In this document: piece by piece, positions 9,714 to 19,006 of the stretch
Layout: every line of letters begins with the position of its first letter
How positions within the stretch are numbered: position 1 is the stretch's first letter
Source of the DNA: Granulicella tundricola MP5ACTX9
Lineage (GTDB): Bacteria > Acidobacteriota > Terriglobia > Terriglobales > Acidobacteriaceae
Length of the DNA: 64,000 nucleotides
Assembly (NCBI RefSeq): GCF_000178975.2
Contig: NC_015064.1
Location: 3,534,001-3,598,000, forward strand
Reading direction: 5' to 3'
Notes under the pieces: generated by a model
Seen by the model: the letters and a program-made list of their open reading frames with translations, nothing else
What the model was told of the DNA's origin: nothing
Databases searched by the model: none
Position numbers and translations under genes: made by a program

Positions 9714-10484
9714 ATGCTGACCAAGCGCATCATAGCCTGCCTTGACGTACGCGGAGGCCGCGTCGTCAAAGGCATTCAGTTCGTCGACATCATCGATGCG
9801 GGAGACCCAGCCGAACTCGCTCACCGCCACGCCGCCGCAGGCGCGGATGAGATCGTCCTGCTCGACATCACCGCTACCCACGAAGGCCGCGGCACCCTCA
9901 TCGACACCGTCAAGCGCACGGCCGCAGCCCTCTTCGTGCCCTTTACCGTAGGCGGCGGCATCCGCTCCGCAGAGGATGCCGCAGCCGTCTTCGATGCCGG
10001 TGCGGACAAGGTCAGCATCAACTCCTCCGCCATCGCACGCCCGGAGTTGATCGGCGAGATTGGCGGGAGCTTCGGCGCACAGGCCGTCATCGTCGCCATT
10101 GACGCGCGGCGTGGCACGCTCGGCGTAGAAGACGCAGAGGTCTACGTCAGCGGAGGCCGCAAGCCCACTGGCCTGCGCGTCGTCGATTGGGCCCGCGAGG
10201 CCGAGCAGCGCGGCGCAGGCGAGATCCTCCTCACCTCCATGAACACAGATGGCATGCGCAACGGCTTCGATTGCGAGCTCACCGCACGCGTCAGTGAAGC
10301 CGTCCAGATCCCCGTCATCGCCAGCGGTGGAGCAGGTTCCGCCGCACACTTCGCAGAGGTCTTCGCACGCGGTAAGGCCGACGCCGCCCTCGCCGCCAGC
10401 ATCTTCCACTTCGGCGTCACTGACTCCCGCGAGCTCAAAGCAGAGCTCCAACGCGCAGGCGTTAGCGTACGCCTCCCCTGCTAA
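9714..10484 (+). CDS. hisF: Imidazole glycerol phosphate synthase, cyclase subunit
   Basis: TIM-barrel subunit that uses ammonia from HisH to make imidazole glycerol phosphate and AICAR. N-terminal [17 protein letters not shown] with the catalytic Asp, the second catalytic Asp in [15 protein letters not shown], and the phosphate loops FTVGGGIRS and [10 protein letters not shown] are all intact. 256 residues is normal. It starts one base after the preceding ORF's stop codon, and hisA follows after 27 bp. Confidence 0.96.
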   Translation: MLTKRIIACLDVRGGRVVKGIQFVDIIDAGDPAELAHRHAAAGADEIVLLDITATHEGRGTLIDTVKRTAAALFVPFTVGGGIRSAEDAAAVFDAGADKVSINSSAIARPELIGEIGGSFGAQAVIVAIDARRGTLGVEDAEVYVSGGRKPTGLRVVDWAREAEQRGAGEILLTSMNTDGMRNGFDCELTARVSEAVQIPVIASGGAGSAAHFAEVFARGKADAALAASIFHFGVTDSRELKAELQRAGVSVRLPC

Positions 10485-10511
10485 AGAAATAAGTAACCAG
10501 AAAGGATACAA

Positions 10512-11216
10512 ATGCTCATTCCTTCCATCGACCTCATGGGCGGCCGCATCGTTCAGCTCGTCCAGGGTGAAAAACTCAAGCTGGCTTTTGATGACTTCGA
10601 GTACTGGATCGACCGCTTCTCCAAGTATCCCCTCGTCCAACTCATTGACCTCGACGCCGCCATGCGTCAGGGCGAAAACACCGCTCTTATTGAGATGATC
10701 TGCAAGCGTCTCCCCTGCCAGGTCGGCGGCGGCCTCAAAACCGCGGAAGACGGCCAGCGCCTCCTCGACGCAGGCGCAAAGCGAGTCATCTACGGCTCCT
10801 CCCTTTTCGGCGCAGCCACGGAAGCGGAAGGTAAGCGCCGCCACAAACTCATCCGTCTCGAATTCGCGGAAGGCCTCAAGAAGACCCTCGGCGAAGAAGC
10901 CATCTGCTTCTCGGTCGATACCAAAGCCGGCAAGGTAGCGGTCAAAGGCTGGAAGGACTCCGTCGATCTCACGCCTGAAGAAGCTGTCACCTGGCTCGAA
11001 GACTCCTGCGCCGCCTTCCTCTACACCCACGTCGATACCGAAGGCACCATGACCGGCTTCCCCATCGATGTTGCCGCCATCCTCCGCGCCTGCACCGCCA
11101 AACAGCTCATCGTCGCGGGCGGCATCAAGGAACGCGCGGAGGTCGATGCTCTTGACGCAATGGGTGTAGACGCCGTAGCCGGCATGGCCGTCTACTCCGG
11201 GGCCATGGAGGCCTGA
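10512..11216 (+). CDS. hisA: HisA-type isomerase (ProFAR isomerase), divergent
   Basis: TIM-barrel isomerase acting between HisI and HisFH. The half-barrel features are kept: MLIPSIDLMGGRIVQLVQG with the N-terminal catalytic Asp, CQVGGGLKT, THVDTEGTMTGF with the second Asp, and QLIVAGGIKER. Sequence around these motifs is more divergent than classical HisA (for example IDLMGG instead of IDLKDG), and the spacing is loose. 234 residues is normal. AGAAAGGA precedes the ATG. Position at the end of the his operon supports the call. Confidence 0.88.
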   Translation: MLIPSIDLMGGRIVQLVQGEKLKLAFDDFEYWIDRFSKYPLVQLIDLDAAMRQGENTALIEMICKRLPCQVGGGLKTAEDGQRLLDAGAKRVIYGSSLFGAATEAEGKRRHKLIRLEFAEGLKKTLGEEAICFSVDTKAGKVAVKGWKDSVDLTPEEAVTWLEDSCAAFLYTHVDTEGTMTGFPIDVAAILRACTAKQLIVAGGIKERAEVDALDAMGVDAVAGMAVYSGAMEA

Positions 11217-11219
11217 CCC

Positions 11220-11396
11220 TCAGTTCCCCGGCGCAAAGACCGCATAAGCAACGATCCCCAGAGCCAACGCCACAAAGGCGATGAGACCCCACATCATCGC
11301 CTTCTCTTCCATCGTCTCCCGATGCAGTTTGACCGCTCTTAGAAAGCGCTGTTGCGCACTGCGCTGCAAAGTCGCAGCGTCGTTTGTAATCCTCAT
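11220..11396 (-). CDS. Small single-pass membrane protein
   Basis: A 58-residue ORF starting MRITNDAATLQRSAQQRF, with an amphipathic N-terminal half and one transmembrane helix near the C-terminus (about residues 35-54, GLIAFVALALGIVAYAVF) ending APGN. It is convergent with hisA, three bases from its stop. Not recognised; the clean hydrophobic segment after a charged region (HRETMEEKAMM) supports a real small protein. Confidence 0.55.
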   Translation of the reverse strand: MRITNDAATLQRSAQQRFLRAVKLHRETMEEKAMMWGLIAFVALALGIVAYAVFAPGN

Positions 11397-11468
11397 GCCT
11401 CACCCTTCCTGACTACGCTTTCAGGAATAGTCTTCAACGCATGAGGAAGGCATAAGCGTCAGCTTGAA

Positions 11469-12497
11469 TTATTCCGTAGACCCGCCATCCGGGATTGCAT
11501 AATACCCCTTCCGAGCCTGGATCTTGATCCCCTTGCCGCAGTCCAGGTTGATCGTCCGGAACTTGCCGTTGAACTCCAGGTCCTTCGGCGTATAGCTCAG
11601 CAGGTACTGGGTCCGCAGCTCATCCTGAATCTGGTCGAACGCATCTTCCAGCTTCCGACCATTGTTCCCTACGTTGATCACGCGCCCGCCCGTGTCGTGC
11701 GCCAGGCTCTCCATATCCCGGTCGCCGCCAAAGCTGAACCCGCCGCCAGAATAGAACCCGCGATCCGCAATCAAGATCACGTAAACGATCGCGTTCGCCT
11801 TCTGTGCCGCCTCCGTCGCCGTCTTCAACGTCTCCTGCGATCCCTGATCGCCGCCGTCGGTCAGCATCACCAGGATCTTCCGCCCTGCCTCCTGCCGCAG
11901 TTTGTCATGCGCTGCCAGGTACACTGCGTCGTACAGCAGCGTGCCCTTCGGGGTCGAGTTGCCCGTCACCGAACCCGTTCCCGCACCCGTATTGATCGTG
12001 GCCTTATCGATCGATCGTTTGATCTCCCTTGGGCTGTTCGTGTAGTCGGACAGAAGATCCACATTGATGTCGAATGAGATCAAAAACGCCTCATCCTTGG
12101 GCGTCAGCACCGTCTTCAGAAACTCCGCACCGGACTGCTGCTCCAACGGCAGCACGTTCTGCTGCGACCCGGACGTGTCCAACAAAATCCCAATCGTCAG
12201 CGGAAGCTTCTTTTCCTGGGTAAAGTTCTTGATCTTCTGCTCGTCCTTGTTCTCAAGAACCGAGCAGTCGTCCTTCTTCAGGTTCGTAATAAATCCGTTC
12301 TTATCCCGTGCGGAAAAATAGACGTTCACCAGGTTCGTCCCAATCTTCAGCGTTTGCAGTGGATTATCCTCTTCCACCTGAGCTGGAGCGTTGGATTTTG
12401 GCGGCGGCCCGGACGGCATCGGGGCCTCCTGGGCCCACAGGAGAGGTGCAAACGAAGAGGCGGCGAAGAGTGTGGCAGTCAAGGCAAGGCGGCGCAT
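11469..12497 (-). CDS. Secreted VWFA-related protein
   Basis: 342 residues with a signal peptide (MRRLALTATLFAASSFAPLLWAQ) and a von Willebrand factor A domain of the VWFA-related type common in Acidobacteria. The MIDAS motif is intact (D107-T-S-G-S111 in ILLDTSGS), with LVMLTDGGDQGS as the later acidic loop. The preceding segment TNLVNVYFSARDKNGFITNL is the small beta domain usually found before VWA in this family. Likely exported and involved in protein binding; substrate unknown. A related gene is divergently transcribed from 12676, and the 178-bp gap between them should hold both promoters. Confidence 0.85.
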   Translation of the reverse strand: MRRLALTATLFAASSFAPLLWAQEAPMPSGPPPKSNAPAQVEEDNPLQTLKIGTNLVNVYFSARDKNGFITNLKKDDCSVLENKDEQKIKNFTQEKKLPLTIGILLDTSGSQQNVLPLEQQSGAEFLKTVLTPKDEAFLISFDINVDLLSDYTNSPREIKRSIDKATINTGAGTGSVTGNSTPKGTLLYDAVYLAAHDKLRQEAGRKILVMLTDGGDQGSQETLKTATEAAQKANAIVYVILIADRGFYSGGGFSFGGDRDMESLAHDTGGRVINVGNNGRKLEDAFDQIQDELRTQYLLSYTPKDLEFNGKFRTINLDCGKGIKIQARKGYYAIPDGGSTE

Positions 12498-12675
12498 AAT
12501 CCGTTAGACGGTGAATTGCTGCTCTAGGGCGCACCTGATCTTTACGGACTTTATGGCATTTCTTACCTTTGGAACGGCCTGGAGGCTCCCAGCGGGCACC
12601 CTAGACCGTACCTGCTGCGTCCAAGCTGGTAGGCTGTAGGTTGGCCGAAACAAACAGCCAACTGGGGAGAAGCAA

Positions 12676-14022
12676 GTGAAAGAGATTGTGATCGCGGGCG
12701 CGATGGCGTTGACGCTGCTCGGGCAGCAAACCGGAACCGGCGTGGCGGTGGCGCAGCAGACCACCCCACAGCAGCAGACGATTCCCGACGCCCCACGCCC
12801 TCAGGGCCTGCCACTGACCAATGTTGCTCCGGGCAAGGCGCCCAATACGTCCAATAGCAACGCCACGGATCCGGACCAGCCAGCAGTCGGTTCCACCCTG
12901 CCCAATTCACCCTCGCAGCCGACTGCAGACGACCAAGGGCCACCTCCAGTCCAGCCCGCACCAGGCCAAGGCCCCGCGACCTTCACTCTCCAGCTCCAGA
13001 CAAACTTCGTAGAGGTTCCGTTTACCGTCAAGGACAACAAAGGCCATCTGGTGCCCGCACTATCCGCGCGTGACGTTCGCGTCTACGAGAACGGCCTCCG
13101 CCAACACACCGCCGTCTTCACCAGCGATCCCTTCCCCATGTCCGTCGCTATGGTCATCGACCAATCCATGCCCTTCGACACCATGACCCGCGTCAACAAC
13201 TCTCTCGAAGCGCTGCCCGCAGCCTTCGCCTCTTATGACGAGGTCGCCGTCTTCACCTATAACAACGGCCCCCGGATGCAGACTGACTTCACCTCCGGCA
13301 CCAGCGCCCGCCTCTCGGCCGTCCTGGAGCGCTCCAAATCCAGCGGACGTGAGGCAATGTACTACGCCCCGGGCGAAGGTCTTGGACACGGTATCGACAT
13401 CAACAACGGAGCCCAGAAGGAGATCACCCCCCTCGGTACCGGCGGCGGAGTAGGAACCCCCCAGGGAGTGACCCAGGTTCCGCGCGAGGTCCACACCCTC
13501 AACGATGCCATTCTGGAAGCCGCCAAGTCCCTCTCTAAGGCCAAGCAGGGCCGCCGCCGCATCATCTACGTCATCTCTGACGGCAAGGAATACGGCAGCG
13601 TCGCCAAGACCAAGGACGTCATCAAGTTCCTTCAGACCAATAACATCCAGGTCTTTGCCACCCTCACCGGCGACGCCAGCGTCGAAGGCCTCGGCTTCAT
13701 CGAGCGCATCCACGTCCCCCTCATGATGCGAGACAACAACCTCAAGGCCTACACCGACGCCACCGGCGGAGCCCTCTTCGCCGAGTACCGCCAGAAGGCC
13801 ATCGAGACCAGCTTCTCCCAGGTCACCGAGCAGGTTCGCACCCAGTACACCATCGGCTACTACAGCCGCGAGCCCTTCATCGACGGCAAATACCGCAAGC
13901 TCGAGGTTCAGATCCTCAAGCCCAACCTGAACGTCATCGCCAAGGACGGGTACTTCCCCTCAGCCTCCCAAGCCTCGCGTCAGCGGCCTACTGCGCCCGT
14001 CTCGACAACGCCCAACCAGTAA
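12676..14022 (+). CDS. VWFA-related protein with degenerate MIDAS
   Basis: 448 residues: signal-like N-terminus (IVIAGAMALTLLG), a Pro/Gln-rich linker to about residue 100, a beta segment (FVEVPFTVKDNKGHLVPALS), then a VWA domain. The MIDAS site reads D162-Q-S-M-P166 instead of DxSxS, so metal-dependent ligand binding is probably altered; the RIIYVISDGKEYGS loop is kept. The C-terminus (VRTQYTIGYY) matches the divergent neighbour. GTG at 12676 is preceded by GGGGAGA. The EamA-type gene starts 3 bp after the stop. Confidence 0.85.
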   Translation: MKEIVIAGAMALTLLGQQTGTGVAVAQQTTPQQQTIPDAPRPQGLPLTNVAPGKAPNTSNSNATDPDQPAVGSTLPNSPSQPTADDQGPPPVQPAPGQGPATFTLQLQTNFVEVPFTVKDNKGHLVPALSARDVRVYENGLRQHTAVFTSDPFPMSVAMVIDQSMPFDTMTRVNNSLEALPAAFASYDEVAVFTYNNGPRMQTDFTSGTSARLSAVLERSKSSGREAMYYAPGEGLGHGIDINNGAQKEITPLGTGGGVGTPQGVTQVPREVHTLNDAILEAAKSLSKAKQGRRRIIYVISDGKEYGSVAKTKDVIKFLQTNNIQVFATLTGDASVEGLGFIERIHVPLMMRDNNLKAYTDATGGALFAEYRQKAIETSFSQVTEQVRTQYTIGYYSREPFIDGKYRKLEVQILKPNLNVIAKDGYFPSASQASRQRPTAPVSTTPNQ

Positions 14023-14024
14023 TA

Positions 14025-14891
14025 GTGGGCTTTTTTCTGAACGGTAACGCCCTGCTCGCCCTCGCGGCAGCAGGGCTTTGGGGTGTCGGCGACTTCTCCG
14101 GCGGCATGGGGGCCAAATCCGCGGGCGGAAACACCGCCTCAGCCCTGCGCGTCGTCCTCCTCAGCCACCTCACCAGCTTCTCCGTCCTGCTCCTTATCCT
14201 CTTCGCTCGTGGTGATACCTTCCCCCACGGGGCCCCTATGCTCTGGGGCATCGCCGCAGGCGTCGCAGGCGGCCTCTCACTCACCGGCTTTTACATCGCC
14301 CTCGCACGCGGCGCGATGGGTGCCTCCGCGGCCATCAGCGGCCTCCTCGCCGCCGCCATCCCTGCCCTCGTCTCCATGCTGACGGATGGCTCCCCCGGCC
14401 TCCGCCGCGCTCTCGGCTTCCTCATCGCCGGCGCAGCCATCTGGCTCATTGCAGCCGGACCAGCCGAGCACGAAGACCCCTCCACCACCTGGCTCGCCAT
14501 CGCCTCCGGAGCCGGCTTCGGCTTTTACTTTGTCGCGCTCAAATACGCAGGCCCCGCCGGTCCAGTTTGGCCCATGGCCCTCGCCCGCATGGGCAGCATC
14601 TCCACCTGCTCCATCATTCTGCTGGCTCTGCGTGGCGGTGGAGGCGCAGTCACCATCACCCGCCGCACCATCCTCTGGGTTCTCTCCACGGCTCTCTTCG
14701 ATACGTCCGGCAACTTGCTCTTCGTCGCCGCCGCTCGTCTCGGCCGCCTGGACGTCGCCGCAGTTCTGGCCTCGCTCTACCCCGCCTCGACCATCCTGCT
14801 CGCCGCCTGGGTCCTTCGCGAGCGCCCCACGCGCCGCCAGGCCTTCGGAATGGCAGTAGCCATCGCCGCCGTAGTTCTCATAACCCTGTAG
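14025..14891 (+). CDS. EamA/DMT-superfamily transporter
   Basis: 288 residues with about ten hydrophobic helices arranged as two EamA repeats; the second repeat begins near TWLAIASGAGFGFYFVALKYAG and ends with LYPASTILLAAWVLRERPTRRQ, the typical end of a DMT repeat. A predicted inner-membrane metabolite or drug exporter; substrate cannot be read from sequence. GTG start at 14025 lies directly behind the upstream VWA stop. It converges on the ppk2 gene with 4 bp between stops. Confidence 0.85.
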   Translation: MGFFLNGNALLALAAAGLWGVGDFSGGMGAKSAGGNTASALRVVLLSHLTSFSVLLLILFARGDTFPHGAPMLWGIAAGVAGGLSLTGFYIALARGAMGASAAISGLLAAAIPALVSMLTDGSPGLRRALGFLIAGAAIWLIAAGPAEHEDPSTTWLAIASGAGFGFYFVALKYAGPAGPVWPMALARMGSISTCSIILLALRGGGGAVTITRRTILWVLSTALFDTSGNLLFVAAARLGRLDVAAVLASLYPASTILLAAWVLRERPTRRQAFGMAVAIAAVVLITL

Positions 14892-14895
14892 ACCG

Positions 14896-15708
14896 TTACA
14901 GCGTCAGCGTAGAAGCATCCACCGTAGGCTTCGGATACTCCAGCTTCATCCCCTCAAAGGCCTGTTCCAGCACCTCGGAGATGGCCAGGTTCCGATACCA
15001 CTTGTGATTCGCAGGAATCGCAAACCACGGAGCATGCTTCTTGCTCGTCTCGCTCAAAATATCTTCGTACGCATCCGCATACTGCGGCCAGAACTTCCGC
15101 TCCGCAAAGTCCCCCGCGGACAGCTTCCAGTGCTTCTTCGGATCGTCGATTCGTGCCTTCAGCCGCGCCGTCTGCTCCTCCCGGCTGATATTCAGGAAGA
15201 ACTTCAGAATCAGCGTGCCCTGATCCGCCAGCATCTGCTCAAACTGATTGATCTGCGCCAGCGATTCCTTCACTTCCTTGCCGGAAAGATGTCCATGCAC
15301 CTGCGGGCTCAACACCTGCTCATAGTGCGACCGGTTGAACACCACGATCATCCCTTTCGCCGGAGCCTTCGCATGGCAGCGCCAAAGGAAATCATGCCTT
15401 GCCTCGAGCGGCGTCGGCACCTTGAACGAAGCCACATCGCACCCTTGCGGATTGATCCCCTCAAAGATATGCGAGATCGTCCCGTCCTTGCCTGCCGTGT
15501 CCATGCCCTGGAGCACGATCAGCACAGACCGCTGTTGCGAGGCATACAGAACCTCCTGCAGCTTCTGCAGCTTCCGCTGGTGTTTCACCAGTACCGCAGC
15601 CGCGGCTTCAGGCGAGTTGAACCCGCCGTCCGCCTTCGTCTCCAGCTTGGACAGCTTCACCTTCGTGTCAGGCTTGATCAGCCAGGGGGACTTGATCTTG
15701 ATATGCAA
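14896..15708 (-). CDS. ppk2: Polyphosphate kinase 2 family protein
   Basis: Cytoplasmic polyphosphate:nucleotide phosphotransferase. Walker A GMDTAGKDG (residues 68-76), the NRSHYEQVL segment, the lid arginines (SREEQTARLKARIDDPKKHWK) and the W-F-IPA-KWYRN C-terminal motif are those of the class that phosphorylates AMP or ADP with polyphosphate. 270 residues is the one-domain size. The only plausible start is a TTG at 15708, two bases after the tatA stop, which suggests coupling to tatA. Nucleotide preference cannot be assigned by eye. Confidence 0.92.
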   Translation of the reverse strand: MHIKIKSPWLIKPDTKVKLSKLETKADGGFNSPEAAAAVLVKHQRKLQKLQEVLYASQQRSVLIVLQGMDTAGKDGTISHIFEGINPQGCDVASFKVPTPLEARHDFLWRCHAKAPAKGMIVVFNRSHYEQVLSPQVHGHLSGKEVKESLAQINQFEQMLADQGTLILKFFLNISREEQTARLKARIDDPKKHWKLSAGDFAERKFWPQYADAYEDILSETSKKHAPWFAIPANHKWYRNLAISEVLEQAFEGMKLEYPKPTVDASTLTL

Positions 15709-15710
15709 AT

Positions 15711-15947
15711 CTAGGCCTTCGTAACCGGTTCATCAGCCTTCGGAGTCACGCTGTGGGCGTTCTCTGCAGCCTTTGCCTGCGTCGAAGCAGCCGGGGTATC
15801 ATCTCCGGTAATTCCCTTCATGCCGTCCTTGAAACCCTTGAATCCTTCGCCCAGTCCCTTGCCCAGTTCCGGAAGCTTCTTGCCTCCAAAGAACAGAACG
15901 GCCAGACCCACGACGATAATAATGTGCCACGGTTGAAAGAGTTCCAT
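15711..15947 (-). CDS. tatA: Twin-arginine translocase subunit TatA/E
   Basis: 78-residue protein with one N-terminal membrane helix (IIIVVGLAVLFFGG), the FGG-KKLPELGKGLGEG hinge, an amphipathic helix (FKGFKDGMKG) and an acidic/Ala-rich tail, the standard TatA layout. It forms the pore-like part of the Tat exporter for folded proteins. The ATG at 15947 has GGGAGAAT upstream. No tatB or tatC is nearby; the downstream neighbour is ppk2, two bases away. Confidence 0.92.
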   Translation of the reverse strand: MELFQPWHIIIVVGLAVLFFGGKKLPELGKGLGEGFKGFKDGMKGITGDDTPAASTQAKAAENAHSVTPKADEPVTKA

Positions 15948-16191
15948 ACTGATTCTCCCTTGCGAACGTCTACAGCTACAGATGTCAAAACATGGCGTCC
16001 GCGAACCTATTGTCGCACCGAACGGGCAGCGCAAGCCACTGCTTTACCACGCGTCCGAAACGCTCACCCTAACCTTACGATGCAGCATCCGGGTCAGATG
16101 GCCGTCAAACGTTATATCTTGGAAGGAGTCGCTCTCGCGCAAAGCGCAGGCAGCGGCGCACCCGGGTTCAGATGTGGAGACAGGAAGACCG

Positions 16192-16848
16192 ATGCAGAGA
16201 TCGATGAAAGCCCTGGCATGTTTGTTCGCCGCGGCAGTAACAACCTTGGCCGCAACCGCAGCGCAGGCGCAGTCCCAGAGCAAACTGGCGGCAGCCGCTC
16301 CAGTCACCTATGACAACAAGTACGAAGTCTACGGCGGCATCAACTTCATGAACTTCCAGGCCGGCCAGGACATCCCCAAGCGTATGAATCTGGGCGGTAT
16401 TGAAGTGGCTGGCACCTACTGGCTCACTCACAAGCTCGGTCTCACAGCCGAGTACCGCGGTGAAGCCGGCACCACGCCCGTTATTCCCACCGCGCGCAAC
16501 GTCAACACCACCGTTCAGCCGCTCGTCGTCCTGCACTCCGGTCTCTTCGGCGTCCAGTACCGCGGCCCCAAGAGCCAGCGTGCCGCCATCAACTACCACG
16601 CCTACGGCGGCGCGGCCTACGGCGACTTCACGGAGTCAGGTATCGTCAACAACGGACCTCAGTCCGCCGGCCTCTATGACAATCACACCGCCCCCATCTT
16701 CGCGTTGGGTGGCAGCGTAGACTTCAACCGCTCAAAGAACTTCGCCATCCGCCTCTCGCCAGACCTCATCCTCGAGCACTTTGGCACGGAGACTCGCGAG
16801 TTCTTCGCCATCTCCGGCGGAGTCATCTACCGCTTCGGCCAAAAATAA
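16192..16848 (+). CDS. Outer-membrane beta-barrel protein
   Basis: 218 residues: signal peptide (MQRSMKALACLFAAAVTTLAATAAQAQ) followed by alternating beta strands typical of an OmpA/OmpW-like small porin or lipid-binding barrel (YEVYGGINFMNF, GIEVAGTYWLTHKLGLTAEYRGEAG, LFGVQYRG), ending FFAISGGVIYRFGQK with an aromatic-rich last strand. No peptidoglycan-binding domain. ATG at 16192 was chosen over longer in-frame starts because it gives the signal peptide and has AGGAAG upstream. Ligand or function unknown. Confidence 0.8.
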   Translation: MQRSMKALACLFAAAVTTLAATAAQAQSQSKLAAAAPVTYDNKYEVYGGINFMNFQAGQDIPKRMNLGGIEVAGTYWLTHKLGLTAEYRGEAGTTPVIPTARNVNTTVQPLVVLHSGLFGVQYRGPKSQRAAINYHAYGGAAYGDFTESGIVNNGPQSAGLYDNHTAPIFALGGSVDFNRSKNFAIRLSPDLILEHFGTETREFFAISGGVIYRFGQK

Positions 16849-16860
16849 CCGACCCCACCT

Positions 16861-16903
16861 AAACGGGAAACGCCAGGCGATGGATCGCTTGGCGTTTCCG
16901 TTT
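16861..16903. terminator. Bidirectional terminator
   Basis: Long near-perfect hairpin, left arm from AAACGGGAAACGCC (16861-) and right arm TTGGCGTTTCCGTTT (to 16903), separated by a TGGA loop, with A-rich left and T-rich right flanks. It sits between the convergent beta-barrel gene and glgC, so it can serve both. Confidence 0.8.
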
Positions 16904-16930
16904 GCTAGTCCGTAGGCTCTAGTCCCTGCT

Positions 16931-18184
16931 TTACAGCGTTTGCATAAACTCCGGACTGACCGGATTCTCATAAACCGAGTAATCCCGCGTCACCACCGTC
17001 AGCCCCGACGGCGAGACAAAATAATTCTTCCGGTCCTCATTCTGGTCATACCCAATCACCGTCCCATCCGGAATATGTACGTCGCGGTCGATAATCGCAT
17101 GGCGAATCCGGCAGTGACGCCCGATATTCACATGCGAGAACACGATCGAGGAGTCCACGTCCGCGTATGAATTCACGCGCACATCCTGGCTCACCACCGA
17201 GTTCCTGACCACAGCACCTGAAACGATCGACCCAGAAGCCACAATGGAGTTGATCGCCATGCCAGTACGTCCCGGCTCCCCGAACACAAACTTCGCCGGC
17301 GGATACTGGTATGCCCGCGTCCGCATCGGCCAGCTCTTATCGTAGAGATTGAAGATCGGCGTCACGCCCGCCACGTCCATATTGGCCTCGTAGTAGGCGT
17401 CCAGCGTTCCCACATCGCGCCAGTACAGCGCATTCTGCTTGTTCTCATCCACAAAGTTGAACGCCTGCATCCTGCAACGGCCCAGCAGGTTCGGCAGGAT
17501 ATTGTGCCCGAAGTCGTGCTTCGAGTTCGGGTCTTCAGCGTCCTTCATCAACTCCGGCAGCAAGACATCCGTGTTGAAGATGTAAATGCCCATCGAAGCG
17601 TCGACCATGTCCGGCATAAACGGCGACCGGACCTTCGTCTCCTTCGGCTTCTCTTCAAAGCCCGTCACTTCCCCGTTCTTTCCCACCTCCACCACGCCAA
17701 ACGAAGAAACCTCCTCCGGCAGGATCGGCAGCGTCGCCAGCGTGACATCGGCCTTTGTGTCGATGTGGTGCTGGAGCATCTTGGCGTAGTTCATCTTGTA
17801 GATATGGTCGCCGGACAGGATGATCACGTACTTCGGCTCTTCGGACCCAATCGAGTAGATATTCTGGTAGACCGCATCCGCCGTCCCCTGGTACCAGGAC
17901 TTTGAAACCCGCTGCATCGGCGGCAAAATTTCGATAAACTCGCCCAACTCCTGCGCCACCACAGACCCCCATCCTTCACGAATGTGACGGTTCAGCGAGA
18001 GCGCCTTGTATTGCGTCAGGATGTACACATGCCGCAGGTCGGAGTTGATGCAGTTAGACAGCGTGATATCGATAATGCGGTACTGGCCGGCAAACGGAAC
18101 AGCCGGCTTGGCACGATCGCGGGTCAGGGGAAAAAGCCGTTCGCCGGCACCACCGGCGAGCAGAACACCAAGCGTATCTCTCAT
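16931..18184 (-). CDS. glgC: Glucose-1-phosphate adenylyltransferase
   Basis: Makes ADP-glucose for glycogen synthesis. The nucleotidyltransferase domain begins LGVLLAGGAGERLFPLTRDRAKPAVPFAG, continues with YRIIDITLSNCINSDLRHVYILTQYK and LSGDHIYKMNY, and is followed by a C-terminal left-handed beta-helix domain (NSVVSQDVRVNSYADVDSSIVFS and onward). 417 residues is normal. ATG at 18184. Monocistronic as far as seen; usually allosterically regulated by sugar phosphates. Confidence 0.96.
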   Translation of the reverse strand: MRDTLGVLLAGGAGERLFPLTRDRAKPAVPFAGQYRIIDITLSNCINSDLRHVYILTQYKALSLNRHIREGWGSVVAQELGEFIEILPPMQRVSKSWYQGTADAVYQNIYSIGSEEPKYVIILSGDHIYKMNYAKMLQHHIDTKADVTLATLPILPEEVSSFGVVEVGKNGEVTGFEEKPKETKVRSPFMPDMVDASMGIYIFNTDVLLPELMKDAEDPNSKHDFGHNILPNLLGRCRMQAFNFVDENKQNALYWRDVGTLDAYYEANMDVAGVTPIFNLYDKSWPMRTRAYQYPPAKFVFGEPGRTGMAINSIVASGSIVSGAVVRNSVVSQDVRVNSYADVDSSIVFSHVNIGRHCRIRHAIIDRDVHIPDGTVIGYDQNEDRKNYFVSPSGLTVVTRDYSVYENPVSPEFMQTL

Positions 18185-18334
18185 CAGGAAGCTTCCTCGT
18201 CACTGCTGCACTGCGCTTGCAGAAACAGCGTTCCGCGTACGAACGCCACTCTGGATCAACATCTACGTGGGATGCCAAAAATAGCCCTCACGCACCGGAC
18301 CTCCACCCTAACATGGACCACAATCCCTCAGCTC

Positions 18335-18368
18335 ACATGAAAAAGGCCCGGACAAATTCCAGGCCTTT
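18335..18368 (-). terminator. Terminator of the 18.4-kb small gene
   Basis: Stem AAAGGCC (18342-18348) and GGCCTTT (18362-18368); on the minus strand the hairpin is followed by TTTTTCATGTG, a good U-tract. It lies 40 bases downstream of the minus-strand gene. Confidence 0.75.
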
Positions 18369-18407
18369 CGCACCACTCGGTTAATTCTATTTCTGTCTTG
18401 CTAGGCC

Positions 18408-18716
18408 CTAGTCCCTAGGCTCCAGGCCCTGCTCTTGTCCTTCTTCCGCCAGACTGATCCGCAAAGACTTCAGGAAGCTCAAATCATTATTGGTAAAAGG
18501 ACCTTCTTCCGTTGTACCGTCGCCCAGCAGCAGGGGAGAATCTTCAGTCTCCTCTTCCACTTCGTTGAGGCCGATCGTCGCCTCCAGCATCAGCAGGACA
18601 TCGAATCCCTGCTCGCGAAGGTTTTTTACAACGCCCGCTATGTGCTCGGACTCGGAGACAGACTCGTGAATCGCTTCGCCGAGCTTCTGGATAAGATTCT
18701 TTACGTTCTGATTCAA
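18408..18716 (-). CDS. Conserved small hypothetical protein
   Basis: About 102 residues, beginning at TTG as MNQNVKNLIQKLGEAIHESVSESEHIAGVV in two parts of which the first helix and the following amphipathic helix look well formed; then GFDVLLMLEATIGLNEV and an acidic middle, ending LRISLAEEGQEQGL. TTG at 18716 is preferred because GGAGG sits five bases upstream; GTG at 18722 and a far-upstream ATG are alternatives. I recall similar small proteins in acidobacterial genomes but no function. Cytoplasmic, no membrane segment. Confidence 0.6.
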   Translation of the reverse strand: MNQNVKNLIQKLGEAIHESVSESEHIAGVVKNLREQGFDVLLMLEATIGLNEVEEETEDSPLLLGDGTTEEGPFTNNDLSFLKSLRISLAEEGQEQGLEPRD

Positions 18717-19006
18717 GGACACCTCCGGGCTGCCGCAATAAACGACTGAGACGCTGTAACCAAAAGGACTCGCATCGGGTATTCGCCCTCCAGATTGGAT
18801 GAGGGGAACGGCATTGCGGGTGCGGGATGTTGAATCAGAGAATACGCCCACTCCCATTTCACTGCAATCACACCTTGTGAGTATCGCGGCCCAAAATCAC
18901 CACTCCTCACAGAAAGAGATTGCGTCTTTACTGACAACCAAGAACCGACAGCTGAGAACCGGCCAGAAAAAGCTTTTGCCGGTCCTCGGCCACCAACTCA
19001 CATAAA

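Noticed and set aside
9303-11030. 575-residue minus-strand frame through hisH-hisF-hisA
   Set aside because: Opposite to three clear enzymes; composition is the usual antisense Ala/Gly/Asp bias of high-GC genes.
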